Shown: in pieces, positions 1 to 5,167 of the stretch
Layout of the letters: each line of letters begins with the position of its first letter
Position numbering within the stretch: the stretch's first letter is position 1
NCBI GenBank assembly: GCA_029555925.1
Contig: JAKPQU010000030.1
Location: forward strand, 1 to 6,332
DNA length: 6,332 bases
Direction of reading: 5' to 3'
From: Bacillota bacterium
Lineage (GTDB): Bacteria > Eremiobacterota > SpSt-956 > JAKJGF01
The notes under the pieces: generated by a model
Told to the model about the DNA's origin: nothing
Databases searched by the model: none
The model's input: the letters and a program-made list of their open reading frames with translations, nothing else
Translations under genes and position numbers: made by a program

Positions 1-216
1 CTAAGTACCGCTACAGGTAAAAGGGTATCCATAAAAAGCTTCTGCCTGGCAGGCTCTGGAGAAGAAAAATTAGTTTTTTCTATAGTATTAGAAATTAAAT
101 AAGGGCTAATTTATTGTCTGTAAAACAAATTAAATAAGGCAAATTATTTTTCTTCGTAAGAGCCTGTCAGGCAGAAGCTGATAAATGGTTACGAATTTAC
201 CTGTAGTGGTACTAAG
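1..216. repeat. MITE-like near-palindromic element, copy 1
   Basis: Bases 1-69 pair with the reverse complement of 147-216 over nearly the whole length at roughly four-fifths identity, leaving a central segment of about 77 nt (70-146). The tips read CTAAGTACC and GGTACTAAG. Each arm carries its own small palindrome GCCTG-N-CAGGC. Bases 1-85 recur at 6180-6264 with six mismatches, so this is a dispersed element and not a one-off hairpin. No reading frame for a transposase is visible inside, which fits a non-autonomous miniature inverted-repeat element. The window begins at its first base, so the true left boundary and any target duplication cannot be seen. Confidence 0.75.
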
Positions 217-531
217 TAGCTATACTTTTTTGCATAGATAATTACATAAAAAAATTCAATAATTATACCAGTAATGATAAGGTTTTTCGGTATATTTAAA
301 AAAGGTAATTATCTTCAAAGATAAGTATATTTACCTATTGCAAGTATGTAGAGAAACTTCAGGACAAAACTTTTTAGAACTACTCTAAATATTTTGTTCA
401 AAATTCATAAAGAATTTCAGCAGGATTTTGCAATCCCGGCGGTTTCCGTTGTAATGACGGGAGTGGTTCGTTCGCTCGCGATGACAGGATGCTCTTTATT
501 TTTTGCGTAAAATGATGGAATATCGTCAGGG
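217..531. other. AT-rich spacer, no gene
   Basis: This stretch of about 315 bases has no convincing reading frame. It holds a perfect 7-bp inverted repeat with a 2-nt loop (TTATCTT at 309-315, AAGATAA at 318-324) nested in a looser pair AGGTAA/TTACCT (303-308 and 331-336). It also holds an imperfect inverted repeat at 364-397 (ACAAAA with TTTTGT outside, TAGA with TCTA inside). A GC-richer repeat follows at 430-487. No clear terminator follows the 532-1149 gene, because no stable stem with a U-run is present. Confidence 0.5.
430..487. repeat. Dispersed GCAATCCC / TCGCTCGC-ATGAC repeat, copy 1
   Basis: GCAATCCC (431-438 region), TAATGACGGG (452-461) and TTCGTTCGCTCGCGATGAC (467-485) are the building blocks of a repeat whose better-formed copy is at 6040-6121. 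Here the right part resembles the right arm of that copy (GGGATTGCTTCGGTTCGCTCGCAATGACG, split between 6094 and 6121). The left part resembles the complement of its left arm. Repeats of this wording are common in many bacterial genomes as mobile, palindromic intergenic units. It is GC-richer than the DNA around it. Confidence 0.55.
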
Positions 532-1149
532 TTATTTGACCATCTGAAATACATTCTGTCCTTTTGTGTCAATTATCGTGACATTTTCCATTGACAGATC
601 CTGAACCGATTTACAGAGAGAGTCCACTATGGAAAAAATCTTTTTATCATCAAATTCGTAGTTATCAGGTAATTTTACGAGTATGGCAGCTTTCGGCTGT
701 ACCGGATATTCTCCGAGAAAATTCTTTTCTGAACCTGTAAAATTCACATAAATCTCCTTTACTTCCATCAGACCTGCCAGTTTTGTGGCAAGTTTTTTCT
801 CTGTTTCAGGCGATTTTGAGAAAACAAGATTTGTGGAAAAAGATATTACCGGATCTTCCGATATATTTAAAATCACGTTCTCAACCGTAAGTCCAGGAGC
901 GGAAGATGCAACAAAACTTTTTATTACGCTTTTCTGTTCTTTAGTAAATTTATAACCTGCTTTAGACCTGATATTCACCTCGGAACCTGTAACGATACCT
1001 TCTTCGACGGTAAAACTTACACGTGCCATTTTTACTCCGTTAATTCGTGCAAGTTCACCGGCAAGTTTTGCTTCCATACTGTTGGCAGCCAGGACAAAAC
1101 TATGTATACAAAACAATAGTAGAAAAGACAAAATCAATATTTTTTTCAT
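532..1149 (-). CDS. Secreted protein with two tandem FliF/YscJ-type ring-building motifs
   Basis: Residues 1-22 form a signal peptide (KK, then a hydrophobic run ending FVLAA). Cys14 lies in the hydrophobic core and does not make a good lipobox, so type I cleavage near Ala21/22 is likelier. Two repeats follow. Repeat 1, about 26-97, has GELARINGVKMARVSF and later VASSAPGLTVENV. Repeat 2, about 114-201, has KAAILVKLP and SMENVTIIDTKGQ. Both match the pattern of the periplasmic ring-building motif of flagellar FliF and type III secretion YscJ/SctJ (GELAR...GV..ARV, then ...L...VA.SV.GL.PENVTVVD..G). There is no C-terminal membrane anchor, unlike FliF or SctJ, and no flagellar or secretion gene nearby. 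AAGGAG lies 10 nt before the ATG. It is transcribed last of the minus-strand genes, 156 bp after the glycosyltransferase, across a heptad array. The fold assignment is by motif recognition, and the role is unknown. Confidence 0.7.
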   Translation of the reverse strand: MKKILILSFLLLFCIHSFVLAANSMEAKLAGELARINGVKMARVSFTVEEGIVTGSEVNIRSKAGYKFTKEQKSVIKSFVASSAPGLTVENVILNISEDPVISFSTNLVFSKSPETEKKLATKLAGLMEVKEIYVNFTGSEKNFLGEYPVQPKAAILVKLPDNYEFDDKKIFSIVDSLCKSVQDLSMENVTIIDTKGQNVFQMVK

Positions 1150-1175
1150 TTTATAAAAACTCCTTCCGTTGGTCA

Positions 1176-1281
1176 GTGACCGGTAACTATAATCGTGATG
1201 CGTGATGCGTGATGCGTGTTATCACCGGTACCGGGCGACCACAGTGGGTCGCCCCTACTGACTCACGACTCACTCTTCACG
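1176..1281. repeat. Heptad array A: two facing 7-bp-periodic arrays
   Basis: On the plus strand GTGACCG and GTAACTA (1176-1189) precede three identical GTGATGC units (1195-1215) and GTGTTAT (1216-1222). On the opposite strand the right side reads GTGAAGA, GTGAGTC, GTGAGTC (1280 back to 1260). The two half-arrays face each other around a GC-rich hairpin. All units share GTNANNN or nearly so. The array sits between the glycosyltransferase stop and the next minus-strand gene. Confidence 0.65.
1233..1254. repeat. GC-rich 8-bp hairpin GGGCGACC/GGTCGCCC
   Basis: GGGCGACC (1233-1240) pairs perfectly with GGTCGCCC (1247-1254) around a 6-nt loop, ACAGTG. It is followed by CCTA on the plus strand. No U-run follows on either strand, so a rho-independent terminator is not supported. 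It may still stabilise transcript ends between the flanking minus-strand genes. The wording GGGGCGACC-loop-GGTCGCCCC resembles a dispersed repeat seen in many bacteria. It is lodged exactly between the two halves of heptad array A. Confidence 0.55.
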
Positions 1282-1305
1282 TCCCTAAATTCTATAGCAT
1301 TCTCT

Positions 1306-2922
1306 CTATTCCTTCCTGTTGGACAGCAATAAAAACCCTGCCTGTTCTTTAAGTATAAAAACAGGTACTTTATAAAAATCTCCGAATTCCTTTACCTGTA
1401 AATCTCTTGTTTCTGCCACGCAGAATACATGATCCTTTGAAGCAAAAAATTTAGCCAGTTCTTCTCTTGTAAGCAAATATTCCACCTTATGATCGGTATA
1501 AAATATAAGACTCGGATGGAGATTGACAAAACTTCCTATTCTGTCTCCTTTTTCAATCTCTTTATTTATTATCAATGAAAGACTTTTAACAGGCTTTACC
1601 TGATTGAAATATTCGCCTGAAGACCATACAAGAAAACTGTAAGAACAAAAAGTCAGTATGATAAAAGCCATAAAAGCAGTTTTTTTGTGATTAAAAAAAA
1701 TCATAAGAGAAGGAATTACTATGGCAGAGGCAAGCATGACAAGAGGAGGAACACAGAGATTGCATAATCGTCCGTAATCTTCAGGGAATTTCATTTTTGC
1801 ATAGAAAATTGCCAGGAATATTAACATTCCGAGAGGTAAAGAAAGAAATGCAGACAGTTTCATATATTTTTTTATAGAATCCTCAGAGAAATATTTATTC
1901 CATAGATATCCGGCAATCAATGATAAGGCGGGGAAAAGGGGCATAATATATCTTATTCTTTTCGGTGCGGAAACGGAAAAGAATATAAATACTACAAGAA
2001 CCCATATGAAAATGAAATTTCTTCTTCCCCACCGGTCTTTATCCTTTAACATTAAAATGATACCCGGGAGGAGAAACCCCGACCATGGAAGAGAACCGTA
2101 TAAAATCGTAATAAAATGGGTAAAGAAATTATGAGACGGAGCAACGGCTCCGTCGCCGCTGAAATATCTCCGAAAAGTCAGTTTCATAAATACATTTTCT
2201 ATAAATATACTGCCATGAAGATAATATTCTATAAGATGCCATGGAGCGGCAATCAGCAGAAAAACCGCAATACCTCCCGCAATGTGTAAAAAATATGTTC
2301 TTATGTAAGAGAAAAAATTTTTTTTATATGTAACGATAAGGAAAATCCCTGTAATCATACATGGTAAAACGAAACCGACCAGACCTTTTGTCATGACTGC
2401 AAGCCCCAGACAGCTCCAGAAGATATAATTATAAATCAAAATTCCCGTCTTTGTAAAAACTATGAAACAGTAAAAAGCAAGGGAAATAAAGAGATTGAGA
2501 GGTATATCCAGAAGAGGTGAACGGGACTGATAGAAATAGAACAGACCTGTAGAAAAAATTGCAGAAGAGAACAGGCCTGTTTTACTGTCAAACAGTTCAC
2601 GTCCGGTAAGATATACTACATATACACCTGCCACAGCCATAAGGGAATGCCATATTCTTACGGAGAATTCATTCCTGCCGAACAGGAGAAAACATATGGC
2701 ATTCAGCCAGTAAACAAGGGGTTGTTTATCATGAAAGACTTCAAAATTCAGATGAGGTGTGAGCCAGTCGCCGCTTTCTACCATTTCGCTGGCGGCCTGC
2801 GCATATCTTGCTTCATCTTCATCAACAAATACTATGTCACCTGCTCGCCAGGTGTAAAGAAAGAGGGACATTAAAAGTATTAGTAAGAGAAGGAGTTTCT
2901 CACGATATTTATTTCCCTCCAA
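1306..2922 (-). CDS. GT39/ArnT-like (PMT_2 family) membrane glycosyltransferase
   Basis: A polytopic inner-membrane enzyme of the family that moves sugars from polyprenyl-phosphate carriers to lipids or proteins on the outer face of the membrane. Counted from the TTG start at 2922 it is 538 aa, normal for the family. After a first membrane helix comes the hallmark first periplasmic loop: DEDEARYAQAASEM (34-47), with the acidic pair expected to be catalytic, then SGDWLTPHLN and FHDKQPLVYW (about 63-72). Further family landmarks are SRSPLLDIPL (Asp139), MTKGLVGFVLP (Lys179), APWHLIEYYLHG and SAPKRIRYIMPLFPAL (about 318-333). The hydrophobic part has many membrane helices, followed by a C-terminal soluble tail of about 90 aa. 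TTG was chosen because GGAGGA lies 6 nt upstream, while the ATG at 2955 has no such site and adds 11 non-family residues. It overlaps the upstream gene by 14 nt, indicating translational coupling. The acceptor cannot be told from sequence. Confidence 0.85.
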   Translation of the reverse strand: MEGNKYREKLLLLLILLMSLFLYTWRAGDIVFVDEDEARYAQAASEMVESGDWLTPHLNFEVFHDKQPLVYWLNAICFLLFGRNEFSVRIWHSLMAVAGVYVVYLTGRELFDSKTGLFSSAIFSTGLFYFYQSRSPLLDIPLNLFISLAFYCFIVFTKTGILIYNYIFWSCLGLAVMTKGLVGFVLPCMITGIFLIVTYKKNFFSYIRTYFLHIAGGIAVFLLIAAPWHLIEYYLHGSIFIENVFMKLTFRRYFSGDGAVAPSHNFFTHFITILYGSLPWSGFLLPGIILMLKDKDRWGRRNFIFIWVLVVFIFFSVSAPKRIRYIMPLFPALSLIAGYLWNKYFSEDSIKKYMKLSAFLSLPLGMLIFLAIFYAKMKFPEDYGRLCNLCVPPLVMLASAIVIPSLMIFFNHKKTAFMAFIILTFCSYSFLVWSSGEYFNQVKPVKSLSLIINKEIEKGDRIGSFVNLHPSLIFYTDHKVEYLLTREELAKFFASKDHVFCVAETRDLQVKEFGDFYKVPVFILKEQAGFLLLSNRKE

Positions 2923-3676
2923 GCAGTTTCCTCCAGCCGCCCTTTTTCCTGTCATCCATCATTTTTTTGTATGCTTCCAGTTCATCATCTTTTTCCAGAA
3001 GCTTTTGCTGCAGGTCATTATATTCACTTACTCTTTTATCTATTTCAACAGTCAGTTCGGCTATGTTATTCTGCAGTTTTCTTATTTCTTTTTCTTTTTT
3101 ATTCAAATTTTCTTCCAGAATATGGAGGAGTTTATTTTCTTCTTCCAGGTATTTTATCTTCATCATTGCCTGGGCATATAAAAATTTGACATTATTTAAT
3201 TCCTGTATTACTTTGGAATTATCTTCTTTTTTTCTTACAGGTTTCTCAGGTTCTCCCATAAGAGATTTGGCTATTTCCTGCAGGTTTACCGGACCGGCAG
3301 GAAGTTCATTGACAGAAATAAAGGCATCTTCTATTTCTCTTGCCACACCTGAAAGGATATTTATGCTTGATGAAGGAGTTGCGGATTTATTTCTTTCACC
3401 CCTGAAATCTCTGAGGGTTCCTCGAACATGAGATAATTTATTATCGAGCTTCCTTTTTTTATTTTCTCTTTCCGTTATATCGAAAAGAAATTCCCCCGAT
3501 TTATTGCATTCTATACACATAGTTTTTACGACATTGTATATTACATCATTTTCCGGGAGTTTTTCCCTGAGAAGAACCTGATATTTCCCGCCGCAGGGAC
3601 ATCTGTATTTCATTATATAGTTATTCTCAAATTCTTCGCTTTCCGCAGAGATTATAAAATTAAATTGATCTTTCAT
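2909..3676 (-). CDS. Zinc-ribbon plus coiled-coil protein of unknown function
   Basis: A cytosolic protein of 255 aa that I do not recognise as a named family. The N-terminus has two cysteine pairs, CPC (Cys26, Cys28) and CIEC (Cys54, Cys57), separated by a predicted beta-rich stretch. This is the layout of a four-cysteine zinc ribbon. A basic segment follows (ENKKRKLDNK, about 71-80), then a Ser/Thr-rich linker. A segment of about 105-150 holds NELPAGPVNLQEIAKSLMG. Residues about 155-240 form a long charged coiled coil (KYLEEENKLLHILEENLNKK and after). The tail is basic and Gly/Trp-containing (KKGGWRKLLGGK). There is no signal peptide or membrane helix. GGAG lies about 8 nt before the ATG. 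Its 3' end overlaps the glycosyltransferase start, so the two are probably co-translated. A scaffold or adaptor role is possible but is only inference. Confidence 0.75.
   Translation of the reverse strand: MKDQFNFIISAESEEFENNYIMKYRCPCGGKYQVLLREKLPENDVIYNVVKTMCIECNKSGEFLFDITERENKKRKLDNKLSHVRGTLRDFRGERNKSATPSSSINILSGVAREIEDAFISVNELPAGPVNLQEIAKSLMGEPEKPVRKKEDNSKVIQELNNVKFLYAQAMMKIKYLEEENKLLHILEENLNKKEKEIRKLQNNIAELTVEIDKRVSEYNDLQQKLLEKDDELEAYKKMMDDRKKGGWRKLLGGK
2929..2934 (-). promoter_or_regulatory. Ribosome binding site GGAGGA deciding a TTG start
   Basis: On the minus strand GGAGGA is followed by AACTGC and then TTG (2922-2920), in frame with the glycosyltransferase. The site lies inside the last codons of the upstream zinc-ribbon gene. 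The in-frame ATG at 2955 has only a weak GATGG before it. This favours the TTG start, but the start is inferred and not proven. Confidence 0.55.
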
Positions 3677-3699
3677 TGTTTAAGCTCCAGACTTTATCA

Positions 3700-3772
3700 G
3701 TGAACAGTTAACAGTTATCTGTTAACAGTTATTCTACTATAATTACTTCACTGTTCACTGCTCACCATTCAC
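3700..3772. repeat. Heptad array B, overlapping a stop codon
   Basis: Plus-strand units at 3700-3734 are GTGAACA, GTTAACA, GTTATCT, GTTAACA, GTTATTC. Minus-strand units at 3772-3745 are GTGAATG, GTGAGCA, GTGAACA, GTGAAGT. The two arrays face each other around a short AT-rich centre (3735-3744). GTGAACA occurs on both sides. The TGA stop of the 171-aa gene (3771-3769, minus strand) is part of the outermost right-hand unit. GTTAAC palindromes within the left array can also fold on themselves. Confidence 0.7.
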
Positions 3773-4284
3773 TCTTCTTCATAATAAAGCGTATCAAATA
3801 ATTGAAGGGATTTTCTTATTTTCACATCTGCTTTTTCTGCTATTTTAAGTCCTTCTGTCAGATGTTCCTGTGCCCTCCAGTCACACTCTTCGGCATGGAA
3901 AGAATAGGAAAGACCCATGATATGATCTATGTAATATCTCATTTCATCAATGGCCTCAAGAAACAATTCCCCTCCGTCTATACAGTAATTATACTGAAGT
4001 TTCACCTGTTTTTCTATGTCAGGCTCTATATGTTCTTCATCTATATTAATATTTTTTGTCACTTTATAAAGAGAATCTGAAATCTTTCTTTCAAAAAAAT
4101 CAAGAGAGCTGTCAAATTGCTTCAATGTAAGTTCATACTGTTCATACATCTCTGGAGTAGTAAGTTTTTGAACAAAAAGATTCAATATTTCAAAAGTAAG
4201 GGACCTTTTTTCTTCAGTTCTATCCCAGTCTGAAGAAAAATCTTCCGGGTCATTGGTGGAATAAGGTGAAAGATTATAACTCAT
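3769..4284 (-). CDS. Acidic helical protein, 171 aa, unknown function
   Basis: I do not recognise this protein. It is rich in Asp/Glu, Tyr and Phe, has no signal peptide or membrane helix, and looks almost entirely helical from residue 25 on. Candidate helices are about 25-42, 45-76, 90-126 and 130-165. Cys101 and Cys134 are the only cysteines and are not arranged as a metal site. The N-terminal 24 residues are polar and probably disordered (SPYSTNDPEDFSSDWDRTEE). The C-terminus ends in EEE, and its TGA stop lies in a heptad repeat unit. No Shine-Dalgarno sequence is visible upstream. A weak stem and a run of T come directly before the ATG instead. The bundle-like shape would suit a chaperone or adaptor, but nothing in the sequence establishes this. 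Confidence 0.7.
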   Translation of the reverse strand: MSYNLSPYSTNDPEDFSSDWDRTEEKRSLTFEILNLFVQKLTTPEMYEQYELTLKQFDSSLDFFERKISDSLYKVTKNINIDEEHIEPDIEKQVKLQYNYCIDGGELFLEAIDEMRYYIDHIMGLSYSFHAEECDWRAQEHLTEGLKIAEKADVKIRKSLQLFDTLYYEEE

Positions 4285-4318
4285 AAAAAAATTATCAAGA
4301 ACTCTTAAAGAAGTTCTT
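4285..4318 (-). promoter_or_regulatory. Weak stem plus T-run abutting a start codon; possible leaderless promoter -10
   Basis: On the minus strand AAGAACT (4318-4312) pairs with AGTTCTT (4303-4297). GATAAT and six T residues follow, then the ATG at 4284. It can be read two ways. It may be a weak terminator or attenuator-like stem and U-run. Alternatively GATAAT is a -10 box whose start point would fall on the A of the ATG, giving a leaderless mRNA and explaining the lack of a ribosome binding site. No good -35 box is visible 16-18 nt upstream. Confidence 0.25.
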
Positions 4319-4342
4319 CTGTTTCTGTATTTTACTCAGTCT

Positions 4343-4380
4343 ATAATGCCGGTAATCAAACCGGACACTGCAGGCATTAT
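4343..4380. repeat. Inverted repeat ATAATGCC/GGCATTAT
   Basis: ATAATGCC (4343-4350) and GGCATTAT (4373-4380) are perfect 8-bp arms around a 22-nt loop. A competing inner stem CCGGT/ACCGG (4349-4353 and 4360-4364) uses part of the left arm. It lies downstream of the 85-aa gene and upstream of the 171-aa gene on the minus strand. There is no U-run after it, so a terminator function is uncertain. Confidence 0.45.
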
Positions 4381-4386
4381 TCTGTC

Positions 4387-4407
4387 CCGCCACGCGTTAC
4401 GCGTCAC
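4387..4407 (-). repeat. Heptad array C (short, minus orientation)
   Basis: Read on the minus strand it is GTGACGC, GTAACGC, GTGGCGG. The 17 bases GTGACGCGTAACGCGTG are identical to the start of array D on the opposite strand (4907-4923). The small gene 4430-4687 therefore sits between inverted copies of this array. Confidence 0.6.
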
Positions 4408-4429
4408 GAACATATAATAAACGAGAAAA

Positions 4430-4687
4430 TTATTCTCCTCTTTTTTCCAGAACCAGTTCCACGGCTTCTGCTATCGGTTTATCCAGTTTCGATACATTTC
4501 TGGCCAGATCCTCCCCTGAAATAGATCTTGCCGCCACTCCTAACTGGCTCACAACGGAATCCTCTGCTTCGGGTTTCAGGGGAGCAACAGGCGTGGACGA
4601 TTTTGTCTCTTCAATATCAGGACTTTTAACACTCTTAACCTGTCCTGTTTGCTGTATACTTTTCTGTCCTATTCTATCTATATTCAT
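4430..4687 (-). CDS. Small 85-aa protein, N-terminus weakly reminiscent of FlgM
   Basis: The ATG has an excellent ribosome binding site (AAAGGAG, 6 nt spacing), which makes this a real gene despite its size. The first residues, MNIDRIGQKSIQQ, recall the start of FlgM-type anti-sigma-28 proteins, and EDSVVSQLG at 42-50 recalls the FlgM segment DSVELS-LG. Residues 17-40 are a disordered Lys/Pro/Ser/Thr-rich stretch. Residues 56-83 are probably helical (SGEDLARNVSKLDKPIAEAV). The typical C-terminal FlgM sigma-binding helix pattern is not clear, so no gene symbol is given. There is no cysteine, signal peptide or membrane helix. It is the first gene of the minus-strand series, 480 bp from the divergent FHA gene, with a possible promoter at 4769-4797. 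Short arrays of the same heptad repeat lie on both sides. Confidence 0.7.
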   Translation of the reverse strand: MNIDRIGQKSIQQTGQVKSVKSPDIEETKSSTPVAPLKPEAEDSVVSQLGVAARSISGEDLARNVSKLDKPIAEAVELVLEKRGE

Positions 4688-4768
4688 AATTTACTCCTTT
4701 CTATAAAGTGTCTGTCTGCATCACCGGTGCCAGGAAACTTGGCTCATTACCGTCAATTCAGTAAAATT

Positions 4769-4797
4769 ATTTTATCACAAAATTTTCACATATACAA
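4769..4797 (-). promoter_or_regulatory. Possible sigma-70-type promoter for the 85-aa gene
   Basis: On the minus strand TTGTAT (4797-4792) is followed by 17 nt and then TAAAAT (4774-4769). TGA directly precedes the -10 hexamer, giving an extended -10 (TGNTAAAAT). The leader to the ATG at 4687 would be about 75 nt. The -35 match is only three of six, so this is tentative. Confidence 0.35.
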
Positions 4798-4906
4798 TCC
4801 TGGAATTCATGCAAAAAAGTAGTAGTAAATTATTAAAATTTCTGTTAGAATATTTTTATATTTCATAAATTACCGGAGTGAGCATAAATAATACATATAT
4901 GCTCTT

Positions 4907-4934
4907 GTGACGCGTAACGCGTGACTGGAGTAAC
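4907..4934 (+). repeat. Heptad array D (plus orientation)
   Basis: The plus-strand units are GTGACGC, GTAACGC, GTGACTG, GAGTAAC. It faces array F (minus orientation) across about 180 bp, with the symmetric pair E nested between them. Its first 17 bases are the exact reverse complement of array C. Confidence 0.65.
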
Positions 4935-4974
4935 ACGTTTATTAAATACTTACGTTCAGGTCAACAATAACCTC

Positions 4975-5044
4975 GTAATGCTTAAAGCGTGATGCGAAGG
5001 GATAACAACCTGTTACTCATTACGCTTTAAGCATTACACATCAC
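4975..5044. repeat. Heptad array E: symmetric 5+5 facing pair with 20-bp stem
   Basis: The left half (4975-5009) is five heptads: GTAATGC, TTAAAGC, GTGATGC, GAAGGGA, TAACAAC. The right half, read on the minus strand (5044-5010), is GTGATGT, GTAATGC, TTAAAGC, GTAATGA, GTAACAG. The halves abut with no gap. The segments 4975-4994 and 5018-5037 form a 20-bp stem with one G-T position and a 23-nt loop. This is the strongest potential hairpin in the window apart from the terminal element. Confidence 0.75.
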
Positions 5045-5111
5045 GAATTATTTAAATTCTAATAATTTATGAAATACACTATACGTTTTAAAAATTCACA
5101 GTCACTATATA

Positions 5112-5146
5112 TTGTGACGCATTACGCATCACGCATCACGTGTTAC
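5112..5146 (-). repeat. Heptad array F upstream of the FHA gene
   Basis: Read on the minus strand the units are GTAACAC, GTGATGC, GTGATGC, GTAATGC, GTCACAA. GTGATGC is the same unit that is triplicated in array A. The array lies just before the ribosome binding site (AAGGAG, 5155-5160) of the FHA gene, so it would be in that gene's 5' leader if the promoter is upstream. Confidence 0.7.
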
Positions 5147-5167
5147 GAATGAGAAAGGAGATATATT

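Larger units (their letters stand above)
4688..5167. other. Divergent intergenic region of 480 bp packed with repeats
   Basis: No reading frame is convincing here. The left third is AT-rich and carries a CACCGGTG palindrome (4722-4729) and a possible minus-strand promoter. The right half carries heptad arrays D, E and F. Array F ends about 9 nt before the AAGGAG ribosome binding site of the FHA gene. A plus-strand promoter for that gene is not clear. TAGAAT near 4848 has only a poor -35 partner. Confidence 0.5.

Noticed and set aside
1..531. tRNA or other structured RNA gene in the left spacer
   Set aside because: No cloverleaf, CCA end or conserved T-loop sequence is present. The structure is explained by inverted repeats.
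532..1149. Lipoprotein, as YscJ/SctJ proteins usually are
   Set aside because: The only N-terminal cysteine (Cys14) is mid-way in the hydrophobic core, and the preceding residues do not form a lipobox.
1233..1254. Rho-independent terminator
   Set aside because: The stem is strong but no U-run follows it on either strand.
2808..3431. Plus-strand reading frame of about 207 codons opposite the zinc-ribbon gene
   Set aside because: It is Ser/Phe/Leu-rich, has no ribosome binding site and mirrors the coiled-coil codons of the real minus-strand gene.
3802..4080. Plus-strand frame opposite the 171-aa gene
   Set aside because: It has Phe/Ile/Tyr-rich antisense composition with no start signals.
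4387..5146. CRISPR array
   Set aside because: The repeats are 7-bp units in direct contact, with no 25-40-bp repeats separated by unique spacers and no cas genes.
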